Part shown: one piece after another, positions 34,778 through 42,239 of the stretch
Layout of the letters: every line of letters starts with the position of its first letter
Position numbering within the stretch: the stretch's first letter is position 1
Assembly (NCBI GenBank): GCA_025463905.1
Contig: JAODBJ010000027.1
Coordinates: 1-42,239, forward strand
Direction: 5' to 3'
DNA: 42,239 nt
Source: Actinomycetes bacterium
GTDB lineage: Bacteria > Actinomycetota > Acidimicrobiia > IMCC26256 > PALSA-610
The notes under the pieces: model-generated
Databases searched by the model: none
What the model saw: the letters and a program-made list of their open reading frames with translations, nothing else
What the model was told of the DNA's origin: nothing
Program-made: the position numbers and the translations under genes

Positions 34778-35855
34778 GCGGCGCGGTCGACGTGAGTGAC
34801 GTGAGGACGTGCGATGCGTCCATCCGTCGATCGTCGGTGAACGGACCGCCGAGGTCGCGCGCCGTTTCGGGCTCGCCGCCGAACAGCAAGGCGACGGCGG
34901 TATCGAGCGCGGGCATCAGTTCCCGTAGCTCGCGCGGCGGCGGAAAGTATTCGTCTTCTTCGGTGACCCGTACATGCTCGACGCCGTTCAGTGGTGCGAG
35001 CTTCGCGATCACGGCTTCGACGACATCTTCGGGTGCACTCGCGCCCGCGGTCACGCCTACAACGTGCGCGTCACGCAGCGCCTCGAGGTCGAGCTCCTCC
35101 GGGCCGTCGATGCGGAACACGTGCGCGCATCCCGCATCGCGCGCGACCTTCGCCAGCGCGATGGTGTTCGACGAGTTCGCACTGCCGATCACGACAACCG
35201 CGTCCGCATCGTGCGCGATCGCGGTGAGTGCCGACTGACGGTTCGTGGTGGCGAAGCACAAGTCGTTGCGCGTCGCGGTCCACATCTCGGGAAATTGCGC
35301 ACGCGTGCGGTCGAGCAGGCCTTGCCACTCGTGGTGCGCGAGCGTGGTCTGCGCGAGCATCGCCACCTTCGACGGGTCGGCAACGTGCTCGAACACCGAC
35401 GCGAGGGCGTCGTTGTCTTCGACGAGCTGGATCGCGCCGGGTGCGACCGCGATCGTGCCAACGGCTTCGTCGTGGCCGGCGTGACCGGCGTAGAGGATCG
35501 TGTAGCCCTTGCGTGCCCGCACCCGCGCCTCGTGGTGCACCTTGGTGACGAGCGGGCAGACCGCGTTCACCACGTAGCGGCCTTCGCCGCGTGCGGCATC
35601 GACCACTTCGGGCGCCGAGCCGTGCGCCGACAGCATCACGGGAGCGCCCGGCGGCACCGCGGCGATGTCGTCGACGAAGATCACGCCCTGTTCCCGGAAC
35701 CGGTCGACGACGAGCCGGTTGTGCACGATCTCGTGGTAGCAGTACACGGGCGGCTCGAAGGCGCGCACCATCCACGCCAGCGCCTTGATCGCCATTTCGA
35801 CGCCGGCGCAGAAGCCCCGCGGCTCGGCGAGAAGCACCTTGTCGACCACTCCCAC
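34767..35855 (-). CDS. ispH: 4-hydroxy-3-methylbut-2-enyl diphosphate reductase
   Basis: IspH performs the last MEP-pathway step, making IPP and DMAPP. The 362-residue protein has the three [4Fe-4S] cysteines: C16 (AEPRGFCAGVEMAI), C100 (VNAVCPLVTKVH) and C200 (NDLCFATTNRQSAL). YCYHEIVHNRLVV, MLSAHGSAPEVVDAA and VVIGSANSSNTIALAKVA are also family features. The C-terminus (about 320-362) is a lineage-specific extension. It is transcribed against the surrounding operon, converging on plsC with an 11-nt overlap and diverging from the DUF512 gene with a 36-nt gap. Confidence 0.95.
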   Translation of the reverse strand: MGVVDKVLLAEPRGFCAGVEMAIKALAWMVRAFEPPVYCYHEIVHNRLVVDRFREQGVIFVDDIAAVPPGAPVMLSAHGSAPEVVDAARGEGRYVVNAVCPLVTKVHHEARVRARKGYTILYAGHAGHDEAVGTIAVAPGAIQLVEDNDALASVFEHVADPSKVAMLAQTTLAHHEWQGLLDRTRAQFPEMWTATRNDLCFATTNRQSALTAIAHDADAVVVIGSANSSNTIALAKVARDAGCAHVFRIDGPEELDLEALRDAHVVGVTAGASAPEDVVEAVIAKLAPLNGVEHVRVTEEDEYFPPPRELRELMPALDTAVALLFGGEPETARDLGGPFTDDRRMDASHVLTSLTSTAPLNG

Positions 35856-35879
35856 CAGGGTAATCAGGGGACCGTCCCG

Positions 35880-35885
35880 TAGACT
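35880..35885 (+). promoter_or_regulatory. -10 box TAGACT, probable leaderless start
   Basis: TAGACT is followed by 6 nt (GACCGG) and ATG 35892. The whole divergent gap to ispH is 36 nt, so both promoters must be compact. Confidence 0.5.
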
Positions 35886-35891
35886 GACCGG

Positions 35892-37271
35892 ATGCCGGCC
35901 GCACGCGTGTTGAGCGTCGCGCCCGGGTCACCGGCCGACCAAGCCGGTATCGCTGCCGGCGACGAACTGGTCACGGTGAACGGCGAGGACCTGCGCGACG
36001 TCATCCGTTACCAATTGCAATCTGACGATGCTCACGTCGAGCTCGAGCTACGCGCGCGCGGTGCCGGCGACGACGCGATGCAGGATGTGGTGATCGACAA
36101 GCAGCCGGGCGCGCCGCTCGGCGTGGAGCTCGAGCACGCGGTATTCGACCGGGTTCGTACCTGCGACAACCACTGCCCGTTCTGCTTCATCCACCAGCTG
36201 CCCAAGGGCATGCGCCGCAGCCTCTACCTGAAGTACGACGACTTCCGGCTGTCGTTCCTCTACGGCAACTTCACCACCCTCACCCGTTTCACCGAGGCCG
36301 ACTACGAGCGCGTCGTGACGGAACGGCTCGGCCCGCTGTTCGTGTCGATCCATGCAACCGACCCCGACCTTCGCACTCGCCTGCTGCGCAACCGCCGCGG
36401 CGCCACCAGCCTGCGTTGGCTCGCGTTGCTGCTCGAAGCCGGGATCGAGATCCACGGCCAGATCGTGGTGTGCCCGGGCGTGAACGACGGCGCCGCTTTC
36501 GACGACACGCTGCTCGGCATCCTCGACCGGTTCCCGCAGTTGGCAACGGTCGGTGTCGTGCCGCTCGGGGTGAGCGCGCACAACCGCGAACCCGACATGC
36601 GACCGCACACCCAGGCCGAGGCCGAAGCGGTCGTTGACTCCGTGGATCAGTGGCAAGTGCGTTACGCGGCCGCGCTCGGTCGCCGACTCGTGTACGCGTC
36701 CGACGAGTACTACCTGCTGGCCGACCGGCCGTTCCCCGAGGCTGAGCGGTACGACGATTTCGCGCAGCACGAAAACGGCATCGGCATGGCGCGCACCTTC
36801 GAGGCCGAGGTGCAGGCCGCGCTGAACGGCGTCGAAGTCGACGGCACCGGCCCCAAGCGCGGTTTCTTCGCGTGGGTCGACGGTGCGCCGGCCGAGGGTT
36901 ACCGCGCGCCGCGCGCCGACATCACCTTCGTCGAGCGGCGCCGCCAACCCGTCAGGATCATCACCGGTGAACTCGGCGAACGCGTGCTGCGCCCGTTGAT
37001 GGCGCGTCTGCGTACGCATGCCGACGTGCCGGTCGACACGCTTGTCGTGGCCAATGATTTCTTCGGCGGCAACATCGGCGTCACCGGATTGCTTACGGGC
37101 GCCGACGTATCCGCGGCGCTTGCCGGCGCGCCCGGCGAGACGCGCTACCTGTTACCCGACGTTGCGCTGTCGAAGGGGCGTTTCCTCGACGGCATGGCGC
37201 TCGACGACTTGCCGCGCGCAGTGGAGGTCGTGCCCACCGACGGCGCGTCCCTCGTGCGCGCGCTCGCCTGA
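35892..37271 (+). CDS. DUF512 protein: PDZ-like domain plus radical-SAM-like Fe-S domain
   Basis: The 459-residue protein begins with a PDZ-like domain (ARVLSVAPGSPADQAGIAAGDELVTVNGEDL, about 1-85). A cysteine cluster CDNHCPFC (C91, C95, C98; CX3CX2C as in radical-SAM enzymes) follows, then FIHQLPKGMRRSLYLKYDDFRLSFLYGNFTTLT, the family signature. The C-terminal DUF512 region has FFAWVDGAPAEGYRAPRAD, RIITGELGERVLRPLM and VANDFFGGNIGVTGLLTG. The reaction is unknown. It overlaps der by one base (TGATG). DUF512-der adjacency is also seen in Firmicutes, hinting at a role in ribosome or GTPase biology; that is inference. Confidence 0.9.
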   Translation: MPAARVLSVAPGSPADQAGIAAGDELVTVNGEDLRDVIRYQLQSDDAHVELELRARGAGDDAMQDVVIDKQPGAPLGVELEHAVFDRVRTCDNHCPFCFIHQLPKGMRRSLYLKYDDFRLSFLYGNFTTLTRFTEADYERVVTERLGPLFVSIHATDPDLRTRLLRNRRGATSLRWLALLLEAGIEIHGQIVVCPGVNDGAAFDDTLLGILDRFPQLATVGVVPLGVSAHNREPDMRPHTQAEAEAVVDSVDQWQVRYAAALGRRLVYASDEYYLLADRPFPEAERYDDFAQHENGIGMARTFEAEVQAALNGVEVDGTGPKRGFFAWVDGAPAEGYRAPRADITFVERRRQPVRIITGELGERVLRPLMARLRTHADVPVDTLVVANDFFGGNIGVTGLLTGADVSAALAGAPGETRYLLPDVALSKGRFLDGMALDDLPRAVEVVPTDGASLVRALA

Positions 37272-38623
37272 TGGCCGCCGACTTACCTGTCGTCGCGATC
37301 GTCGGGCGCCCCAACGTCGGCAAGTCGACGCTGGTGAACCGGATCGTCGGACGGCGCGACGCGATCGTGGAAGAGCAGCCGGGCGTCACGCGCGACCGGC
37401 GCGAGTTCGGCGCCGAGTGGGCGGGCCGCGCGTTCCTCCTCGTCGACACGGGTGGCTGGCTGGCCCCGGGGGAGACGGGCCTCACCACCGAGGACCCCGC
37501 GCTCGCTGCGAAGGTGAGCGCGCAAGCCGAACAGGCAATGCGCGACGCCGATCTGGTTGTGCTCGTGGTCGACGTCACGGTCGGTATCACCGCGGAGGAT
37601 GCGAGCGTCGCGCGGGTGTTGCAGCGGGGCGACAAGCCGGTGGTCGTCGCGGTGAACAAGGTCGACGACGATCGGCGCGAAACCGAGATCTGGGAATTCA
37701 CCGGACTCGGCCTCGGCGACCCGTGGCCCGTGTCCGCCTTGCATGGACGCTTGAGTGGCGACTTTCTCGACGCGCTCGTCGCCGCGTTGCCGCCCTCGGG
37801 TGACGACGACGCCGAACCGGCCGGACCCGGGTACCACGACGGCATCTTCTCGGTCGCCATCGTCGGGCGTCCCAACGTCGGAAAGTCGACGCTGTTCAAC
37901 CGGCTCGTGGGCGACGAGCGGTCGGTGGTGCACAACATGCCCGGTACGACGCGCGACGCCATCGACACCGTGGTCGAGACCGAGGACGGTCCGCTGCGCT
38001 TCATCGACACGGCCGGCTTGCGTCGGAAGAGCCGGGTCGACGAGTCGACGGAGTACTACAGCCTCATCCGAGCGCTCCAGGCGATCGACCGCGCCGACGC
38101 CGCGCTGCTCGTGATCGACGCATCCGACGGCGTCACCCATCAGGATCAGCATCTCGCCGAACGGGTCGACGCGGCGGGCACCGCAGTGGTTGTGGTGCTC
38201 AACAAGTGGGACCTGCTCGACGCGGAGGAGCGCGAGAGCGTGCGGCGGCAGGTGGAGAACCGGCTGCATTTCCTCTCGTATGCCCCGGTATTGCCGATCT
38301 CGGCGCTCACGGGGCGGCGGGCGAATCAGCTCCTGCCTGCGCTGCGGAATGCCGAGGGCGCCTATCACCAGCGCGTGCCCACCGCGACCCTCAACCGGGT
38401 GCTGCGGGACGCACAGGCGTCGCACCCGCACCCGATCGAAAAGCGCCACCGGCCGCGGATCCTGTACGCGACCCAGGGTGCGATCGACCCGCCCACGTTC
38501 ACTCTTTTCACGACGCGCTCACTTTCGACGCAATACCTCCGATATCTAGAGCGGAAGCTGCGTGAGGCTTTCGATCTGGGACCGACACCGATCAAGATCC
38601 GCGTCAGACGTCGCGGAGAGTGA
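37271..38623 (+). CDS. der: Ribosome-assembly GTPase Der (EngA)
   Basis: Der is the tandem GTPase needed for 50S subunit assembly. The 450-residue protein has two G domains, each with a P-loop GRPNVGKSTL (from about residues 12 and 198), DTGGW and DTAGL switch II motifs, and NKVDD and NKWDL base-specificity motifs. The C-terminal KH-like domain has LPALRNAEGAYHQRVPTATLNRVLRDAQASHPHP and FTLFTTRSLSTQYLRYLERKLREAFDLGPTPIKIRVRRR. Length is normal. It corresponds to Rv1713 and closes the scp-cmk-der region. Confidence 0.97.
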   Translation: MAADLPVVAIVGRPNVGKSTLVNRIVGRRDAIVEEQPGVTRDRREFGAEWAGRAFLLVDTGGWLAPGETGLTTEDPALAAKVSAQAEQAMRDADLVVLVVDVTVGITAEDASVARVLQRGDKPVVVAVNKVDDDRRETEIWEFTGLGLGDPWPVSALHGRLSGDFLDALVAALPPSGDDDAEPAGPGYHDGIFSVAIVGRPNVGKSTLFNRLVGDERSVVHNMPGTTRDAIDTVVETEDGPLRFIDTAGLRRKSRVDESTEYYSLIRALQAIDRADAALLVIDASDGVTHQDQHLAERVDAAGTAVVVVLNKWDLLDAEERESVRRQVENRLHFLSYAPVLPISALTGRRANQLLPALRNAEGAYHQRVPTATLNRVLRDAQASHPHPIEKRHRPRILYATQGAIDPPTFTLFTTRSLSTQYLRYLERKLREAFDLGPTPIKIRVRRRGE

Positions 38624-38677
38624 CGGTGACAACTGGCACAGTGGTAATTCGGGCCCAAATCTGACAGAATCGCTCGT

Positions 38678-38713
38678 ACGTGCACCTCCGTGGAGGCAGG
38701 GCGAGGCGCACGT
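38678..38713 (+). promoter_or_regulatory. Nested hairpin in the tadE-like leader
   Basis: ACGTGC (38678-38683) pairs with GCACGT (38708-38713), enclosing a perfect CCTCC-GT-GGAGG hairpin (38685-38696). The ribosome-binding site AGGGGG for GTG 38737 lies outside it. The 113-nt gap after der also carries TTGACGG at 38714, but no convincing -10. The role (terminator for der or leader structure) is unclear. Confidence 0.4.
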
Positions 38714-38736
38714 TTGACGGACCGGCAGGGGGTTCC

Positions 38737-39366
38737 GTGAGCAGATTTGGGCGGGGGCTGCGCGCACTACGCGCGCGCCGAGCCGAACGCGGCAGCGTGA
38801 TGGTGGAGGCGGCGATCGTCGTGCCACTTCTCCTGTTTTTGACCTTCGGCGCCATCGAGTACGGCCTCGCGTTTCGCGACTCTGCGTCCGTGGCGGCATC
38901 GACGCGTACCGGCGCCCGCACCGCGTCGGCGTTGCCGGCAGTCGACTGCACCCCGTCGAACTGCGGCACCGTGAACTCCGAAAGCTTCTGGGACGGCGCA
39001 CGCATCGCCGTGAACGACTCGCTCAAGGATCTCACGCACAGCGTGCCGATCGAGCTGGTGATCTTCAAGGCGGATCCGACGACGGGCAAGCCGTTCGGTG
39101 GGTTGACGTACGACACGTGCAACGACTGCTACCGCTACAACTGGAGCGCGGTGTCGAAGGCGTTTCCGTCGACCACCGCGAACGCGTCCGGCGGGTACTG
39201 GACACCGGCCGAACAGAAGGCCGACATCTGCGCCGGCAAGTCGGACGCGATCGGCGTGTACGTGAAGGCGCAACACAGCTTCCTCACGAATCTCTTCGGG
39301 ACGAGCACGACGTATGACCACGCGACCGTCATGCGGCTCGAGCCCGCGGGTTCGGACCTGTGCTGA
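38737..39366 (+). CDS. TadE-like membrane-anchored pilus-assembly protein
   Basis: The 209-residue protein begins with a basic stretch (RALRARRAERGS) and the TadE-like motif VMVEAAIVVPLLLFLTFGAIEYGLAFRDSASVAASTRTGART, with a single TM and the conserved Glu. The extracytoplasmic domain has paired cysteines (VDCTPSNCG, DTCNDCYR, ADICAG, SDLC), probably disulfide-bonded. TadE-like proteins are minor pseudopilins of Flp/Tad systems, but no tad ATPase or secretin is in the window. I use GTG 38737 (AGGGGG 5-10 nt upstream), not 38680. It overlaps the tadG-like ATG by one base (TGATG). Confidence 0.85.
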   Translation: MSRFGRGLRALRARRAERGSVMVEAAIVVPLLLFLTFGAIEYGLAFRDSASVAASTRTGARTASALPAVDCTPSNCGTVNSESFWDGARIAVNDSLKDLTHSVPIELVIFKADPTTGKPFGGLTYDTCNDCYRYNWSAVSKAFPSTTANASGGYWTPAEQKADICAGKSDAIGVYVKAQHSFLTNLFGTSTTYDHATVMRLEPAGSDLC

Positions 39367-41018
39367 TGAATCAAGAGGATGCTGCGCCGAGCGCCAAGCG
39401 CACCATGGCGGACGAGCGTGGCATGGCCGCGGTATGGATGGCACTGACGCTCTTCGTGCTTCTCGGGGTCTCGGCAATCGCCGTCGACCTGGTACATGCG
39501 ATCCTGGTTCAACAGGAGACGCAGAACGCGGCGGACGCGGCATCGCTGGGCGGCGTGGTGTTCCTTCCGGCTGACCCGGCAAACGCGGTGTCGCGCGCGC
39601 AAGCGATCGCGTCATCCAACGGTTTCACGAACGGCGTCAACGGCACTGTCGTGAGCGCGACGCAACAAGCAGTGCCGTCTCGACTGAAGGTTGACGTCAA
39701 ACGCTCGTTCCCGACGCTGTTCGCGCGTGTACTCGGATTCAACTCGTTGACCGTTCACAAATCTGCCATCGCCGACTACGACCAACCGGTCGCGATGGGC
39801 AGCCCGTCCAACACGTTTGGGAACCAACCCGACTGCTCGAACCCCTGCACCAACTCACCCGGCTCCGAAAATCCGCAGCTGTGGTTCAACGTCGCGGGGC
39901 CACTCTCGACAAAGGTTTCGGGCGACGCGTTCACTTCGACGCTGTGCAACGTCAATGGAACCACGCCGGACAACTGCCCGGGCACCGCGAACGGGAACAC
40001 CGACTACGACGGCAAGGGCTACGACTACGTCGTTCACGACAGTGGCACATCGGGGTTGGTCGACATCCAGGTGTTCGACCCCGCGTTCGTGGGTGTGAAC
40101 GACAAGTGTGACGATCCCTCGCTGGCCGCGTTGTACGCGTCGACCGGCAACAACCCTCGCTACGCGACCGGCTCCGCCAGCCAATATTGCACCGGCGACC
40201 AGTACTTCAGTTACAGCGACCCGTACGCGAACAAGCCGCCGCCGACCACTCAGTACACGGTGACGTGGGACCCGGGCACGCCGTGGACGACGTCCGACGA
40301 CACCTTCGTGTGCTCGAAGACTTTCACCGGCTTCAAAGACGCCCAGACCGCCTACGCCGACACCTCGAATGGACGCCCGAACTTCCGCCAGTGGGTGTCG
40401 ATCTGCCCGCAGCAGCCCGCCCAACCGGGGTCCGCGGCCGGCGACTATCTGCTCAACGTCAACACGCTGTCGGGTGCCGGGCACAACCGCGGAGCGATCA
40501 GGGCGAAGCTGAACAACTCGCTGAACGCGCCGGCGCTGTCGGTCTACGCGCGTTCGCGGATGTCGTTGTACGCGAACGCGACTGCATCCAACCCGCAGTT
40601 TTACCTGGCGCGCGTCTTGCCGGGGTCTGCGGGTCGAACGCTCATCGTTACCTTCTACGACACCGGCGACGCCGACCTTGCGGGCACGATCAAGGTGCGC
40701 CCGCCCGCAGACTCCAACTACTTGCAGTTCAGCAAATGTGAGTACACACCCCCGCCCGGCAACTCCACCGGGCCGCCGTGGGGCACCTATCAGGCGACGG
40801 GTGGGAGCGACTGCAGCCAGAGTGGCGTCAGCAGTGCCACCGATTGGAACGGTCAGTGGGTGAGTTGGAAAGTGCCGATTCCCGGCAACTACACGTGTGA
40901 CGCGACCAAGTCGTCCGGTTGTTGGGTGAAGCTGCAGATGAGCTTCCCCGGCGGCGTTGCCGACACCACCACATGGACGGCATCGCTCTCTGGGAACCCC
41001 GTCCGCCTCGTGCAGTAA
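39366..41018 (+). CDS. TadG-like secreted protein with Cys-rich extracellular domain
   Basis: This 550-residue protein starts ADERGMAAVWMALTLFVLLGVSAIAVDLVHAILVQQETQNAADAASLGGVVFLP, the TadG-like (TadE/RsaG) N-terminal TM and helix. Next come about 480 extracytoplasmic residues rich in Asn, Thr, Ser, Tyr and Pro, with at least eleven cysteines (for example PDCSNPCTN, TLCNVNGTTPDNC, KSSGCWVK). A beta-sandwich-like end follows (LIVTFYDTGDADLAGTIKVRPPADSNYL ... WVSWKVPIPGNYTC). The composition is that of an exported adhesin or surface protein. ATG 39366 is preferred over GTG 39360. Paired with tadE; function on the surface inferred. Confidence 0.82.
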   Translation: MNQEDAAPSAKRTMADERGMAAVWMALTLFVLLGVSAIAVDLVHAILVQQETQNAADAASLGGVVFLPADPANAVSRAQAIASSNGFTNGVNGTVVSATQQAVPSRLKVDVKRSFPTLFARVLGFNSLTVHKSAIADYDQPVAMGSPSNTFGNQPDCSNPCTNSPGSENPQLWFNVAGPLSTKVSGDAFTSTLCNVNGTTPDNCPGTANGNTDYDGKGYDYVVHDSGTSGLVDIQVFDPAFVGVNDKCDDPSLAALYASTGNNPRYATGSASQYCTGDQYFSYSDPYANKPPPTTQYTVTWDPGTPWTTSDDTFVCSKTFTGFKDAQTAYADTSNGRPNFRQWVSICPQQPAQPGSAAGDYLLNVNTLSGAGHNRGAIRAKLNNSLNAPALSVYARSRMSLYANATASNPQFYLARVLPGSAGRTLIVTFYDTGDADLAGTIKVRPPADSNYLQFSKCEYTPPPGNSTGPPWGTYQATGGSDCSQSGVSSATDWNGQWVSWKVPIPGNYTCDATKSSGCWVKLQMSFPGGVADTTTWTASLSGNPVRLVQ

Positions 41019-41041
41019 GGCCGCCACGTAACCTGCACGCC

Positions 41042-41959
41042 GTGCGTGGATTGCCTGCCTCAGTCGAGGTACGTGAGGTTGGGCCTCGCGACGGACTTCA
41101 AAACGAGGCGCCGGTCTCGGTCGACGCTCGCGTGCAGCTGATCGACGCGTTATCGAGCACCGGGCTGCGTCGGATCGAGGCCGCGTCGTTCGTTTCGCCG
41201 ACCGCGATCCCGCCGATGGCCGGTTCGGACGAGGTCATGGCGCGCATCGAGCGGGTCCCCGGCGTTGTCTATTCCGCACTCGTGCCCAACGTGCGAGGCG
41301 CCGAGCGTGCGCTCGAAGCGAAGGCGGACGAAATCGAAGTGGTCGTCAGCGCGAGCGAAACCCACAACCGCAAGAATGTGAACCGCTCAGTCGACGAGTC
41401 GATCGCGGGTGCGGGCGAACTGATCGAGCTCAGCCACGATGCCGACGTCGCGGCGGAAGCGATCGTTTCGACCGCGTTCGGCTGCCCCTACGAAGGCGAC
41501 ATCGCTCCGTCGCGGGTCGCGGAAGTTGCACGCCGGCTTGCGGACGCGGGCGCCGACCGGCTTTCGTTCGGCGACACCACCGGGATGGCCACGCCGCGAC
41601 GGGTCGACGATCTCCTCGACGCACTCGCCGCGGCCGGGCTCGACACCGACGCAGTCGGCCTCCACTTCCACAACACGCGTGGCACCGCGCTCGCGAACGT
41701 GTTGGCCGGCTTGGAACGCGGCGTCACGCGCTACGACGCGTCGATCGGTGGCCTCGGTGGTTGCCCCTACGCGCCCGGCGCCTCGGGGAACGCAGTGACG
41801 GAAGACCTGGTGCACATGCTCGAAGACATGCAGATCGATACCGGCGTGGATCTCGACGAGCTACTCGCCTGCGCGACGCTCGCGCAAGACATCGTCGGCC
41901 GCGAATTGCCGAGCGCGCTACTCCATGCCGGCGCGAGGCTGCGACGGTACGCGTCGTGA
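41042..41959 (+). CDS. Hydroxymethylglutaryl-CoA lyase
   Basis: HMG-CoA lyase splits HMG-CoA to acetoacetate and acetyl-CoA, the last step of leucine breakdown. The 305-residue TIM-barrel protein has [148 protein letters not shown] 41042 is chosen; the ORF track start at 40919 lies in tadG. Its stop overlaps the carboxyltransferase GTG (GTGA), which supports a leucine-catabolism operon. Confidence 0.93.
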   Translation: MRGLPASVEVREVGPRDGLQNEAPVSVDARVQLIDALSSTGLRRIEAASFVSPTAIPPMAGSDEVMARIERVPGVVYSALVPNVRGAERALEAKADEIEVVVSASETHNRKNVNRSVDESIAGAGELIELSHDADVAAEAIVSTAFGCPYEGDIAPSRVAEVARRLADAGADRLSFGDTTGMATPRRVDDLLDALAAAGLDTDAVGLHFHNTRGTALANVLAGLERGVTRYDASIGGLGGCPYAPGASGNAVTEDLVHMLEDMQIDTGVDLDELLACATLAQDIVGRELPSALLHAGARLRRYAS

Positions 41960-42239
41960 CCGACAGCGACTTCGAACGCGTCCGCGAACATCGCGAACGC
42001 GCACTGCAAGGCAACCTGGCGAAGGAGCAGGAGAAGCTCGCGCGTCAACACAAACTGTTCGTGCGCGACCGGCTCGCGTTGTTGCTCGACGAAGGCTCGT
42101 TCGTGGAAGACGGGTTGCTCGCGAACGCGCTCGCCGGTGACCTGCCCGCCGACGGTGTGGTTACCGGTGTCGGTCGTGTCGACGGCCGCCCGGTGTGCGT
42201 AATGGCGAACGACTCCACGGTGAAGGCCGGGTCGTGGGG
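41956..42239 (+). CDS. Acyl-CoA carboxylase carboxyltransferase subunit (5' part)
   Basis: The gene runs off the window; 94 codons are visible. The sequence [57 protein letters not shown]... [31 protein letters not shown] is the N-terminus of a biotin-dependent acyl-CoA carboxylase beta (carboxyltransferase) subunit. Beside HMG-CoA lyase the likely substrate is methylcrotonyl-CoA or propionyl-CoA; it cannot be settled from this fragment. The GTG overlaps the HMG-CoA lyase stop. It is not in the ORF track because it is truncated. Confidence 0.88.
   Translation, partial: MTDSDFERVREHRERALQGNLAKEQEKLARQHKLFVRDRLALLLDEGSFVEDGLLANALAGDLPADGVVTGVGRVDGRPVCVMANDSTVKAGSW

Overview
The window looks like chromosomal, very GC-rich actinobacterial DNA. 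The codon use is strongly G/C-ending, GTG starts are common, and GTGA/ATGA stop-start overlaps are everywhere. Gene order matches the Mycobacterium tuberculosis neighbourhoods Rv1691-Rv1701 (TPR, HAD phosphatase, tlyA, NAD kinase, recN, steA, mctB, pyrG, NUDIX, xerD) and Rv1709-Rv1713 (scpA, scpB, rluB, cmk, der). Class-level placement is inference; a deep-branching actinobacterium such as Acidimicrobiia fits best. I see no insertion sequence, phage, plasmid or CRISPR signal, so this is core genome rather than an island.

Layout. 1-1202: 3' third of a 23S rRNA and a complete 5S rRNA, followed by a hairpin. 1306-3573: a protein with a huge Arg/Gly-rich disordered region and C-terminal TPR-like helices, then a small SSB-like OB protein. 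3694-6584: korA-korB 2-oxoacid:ferredoxin oxidoreductase. 6586-9924: DUF1015 protein (-), TPR protein and HAD-IIA phosphatase (+), rhomboid protease (-). 10016-14889: Lys/Ala-tailed helical protein, tlyA, nadK, recN, steA. 14954-20609: mctB/steB-like, murJ, a signal-peptide/phosphatase-like/multi-TM protein and an MraY-like phosphoglycosyltransferase, nearly all translationally coupled. 20606-22099 (-): a GT39-like membrane glycosyltransferase interrupted by one in-frame TAG. 22259-25500: pyrG, NUDIX, xerD. 25571-27092: DksA-type zinc finger, HD-domain protein, membrane-anchored unknown. 27206-28222 (-): trpS. 28299-30638: scpA, scpB, rluB-type pseudouridine synthase. 30650-34777: aroH-type chorismate mutase, prephenate dehydrogenase, aroA, cmk, plsC-type acyltransferase. 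34767-35855 (-): ispH. 35892-38623: DUF512 PDZ/Fe-S protein and der. 38737-41018: TadE-like and TadG-like secreted or pilus-type proteins. 41042-end: HMG-CoA lyase and the start of an acyl-CoA carboxylase carboxyltransferase.

How it works together. The left half combines ribosome components and maturation (rRNA, TlyA) with DNA repair (RecN, SSB-like) and a cytokinesis/envelope module (SteA, SteB-like, MurJ, MraY-like). The right half combines chromosome segregation (XerD, ScpAB), pyrimidine nucleotide supply (PyrG, Cmk), late aromatic amino-acid synthesis (AroA, chorismate mutase, TyrA), lipid and isoprenoid precursors (PlsC-type, IspH) and ribosome assembly (Der, RluB-type).

Most worth a second look: the SteA/SteB-MurJ-phosphatase-like-MraY-like cassette placed between mctB and pyrG; the single nonsense codon in the GT39 gene; an 87-nt multi-branched inverted-repeat structure between two convergent genes; a TAnnnT-N6-start pattern at four genes suggesting leaderless transcripts; a hairpin enclosing the trpS start codon; and the long RG-rich domain of the first protein. 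No stretch over 300 bases lacks a gene. The longest gaps (3574-3693, 22100-22258, 27093-27205, 38624-38736) are described where they hold something.
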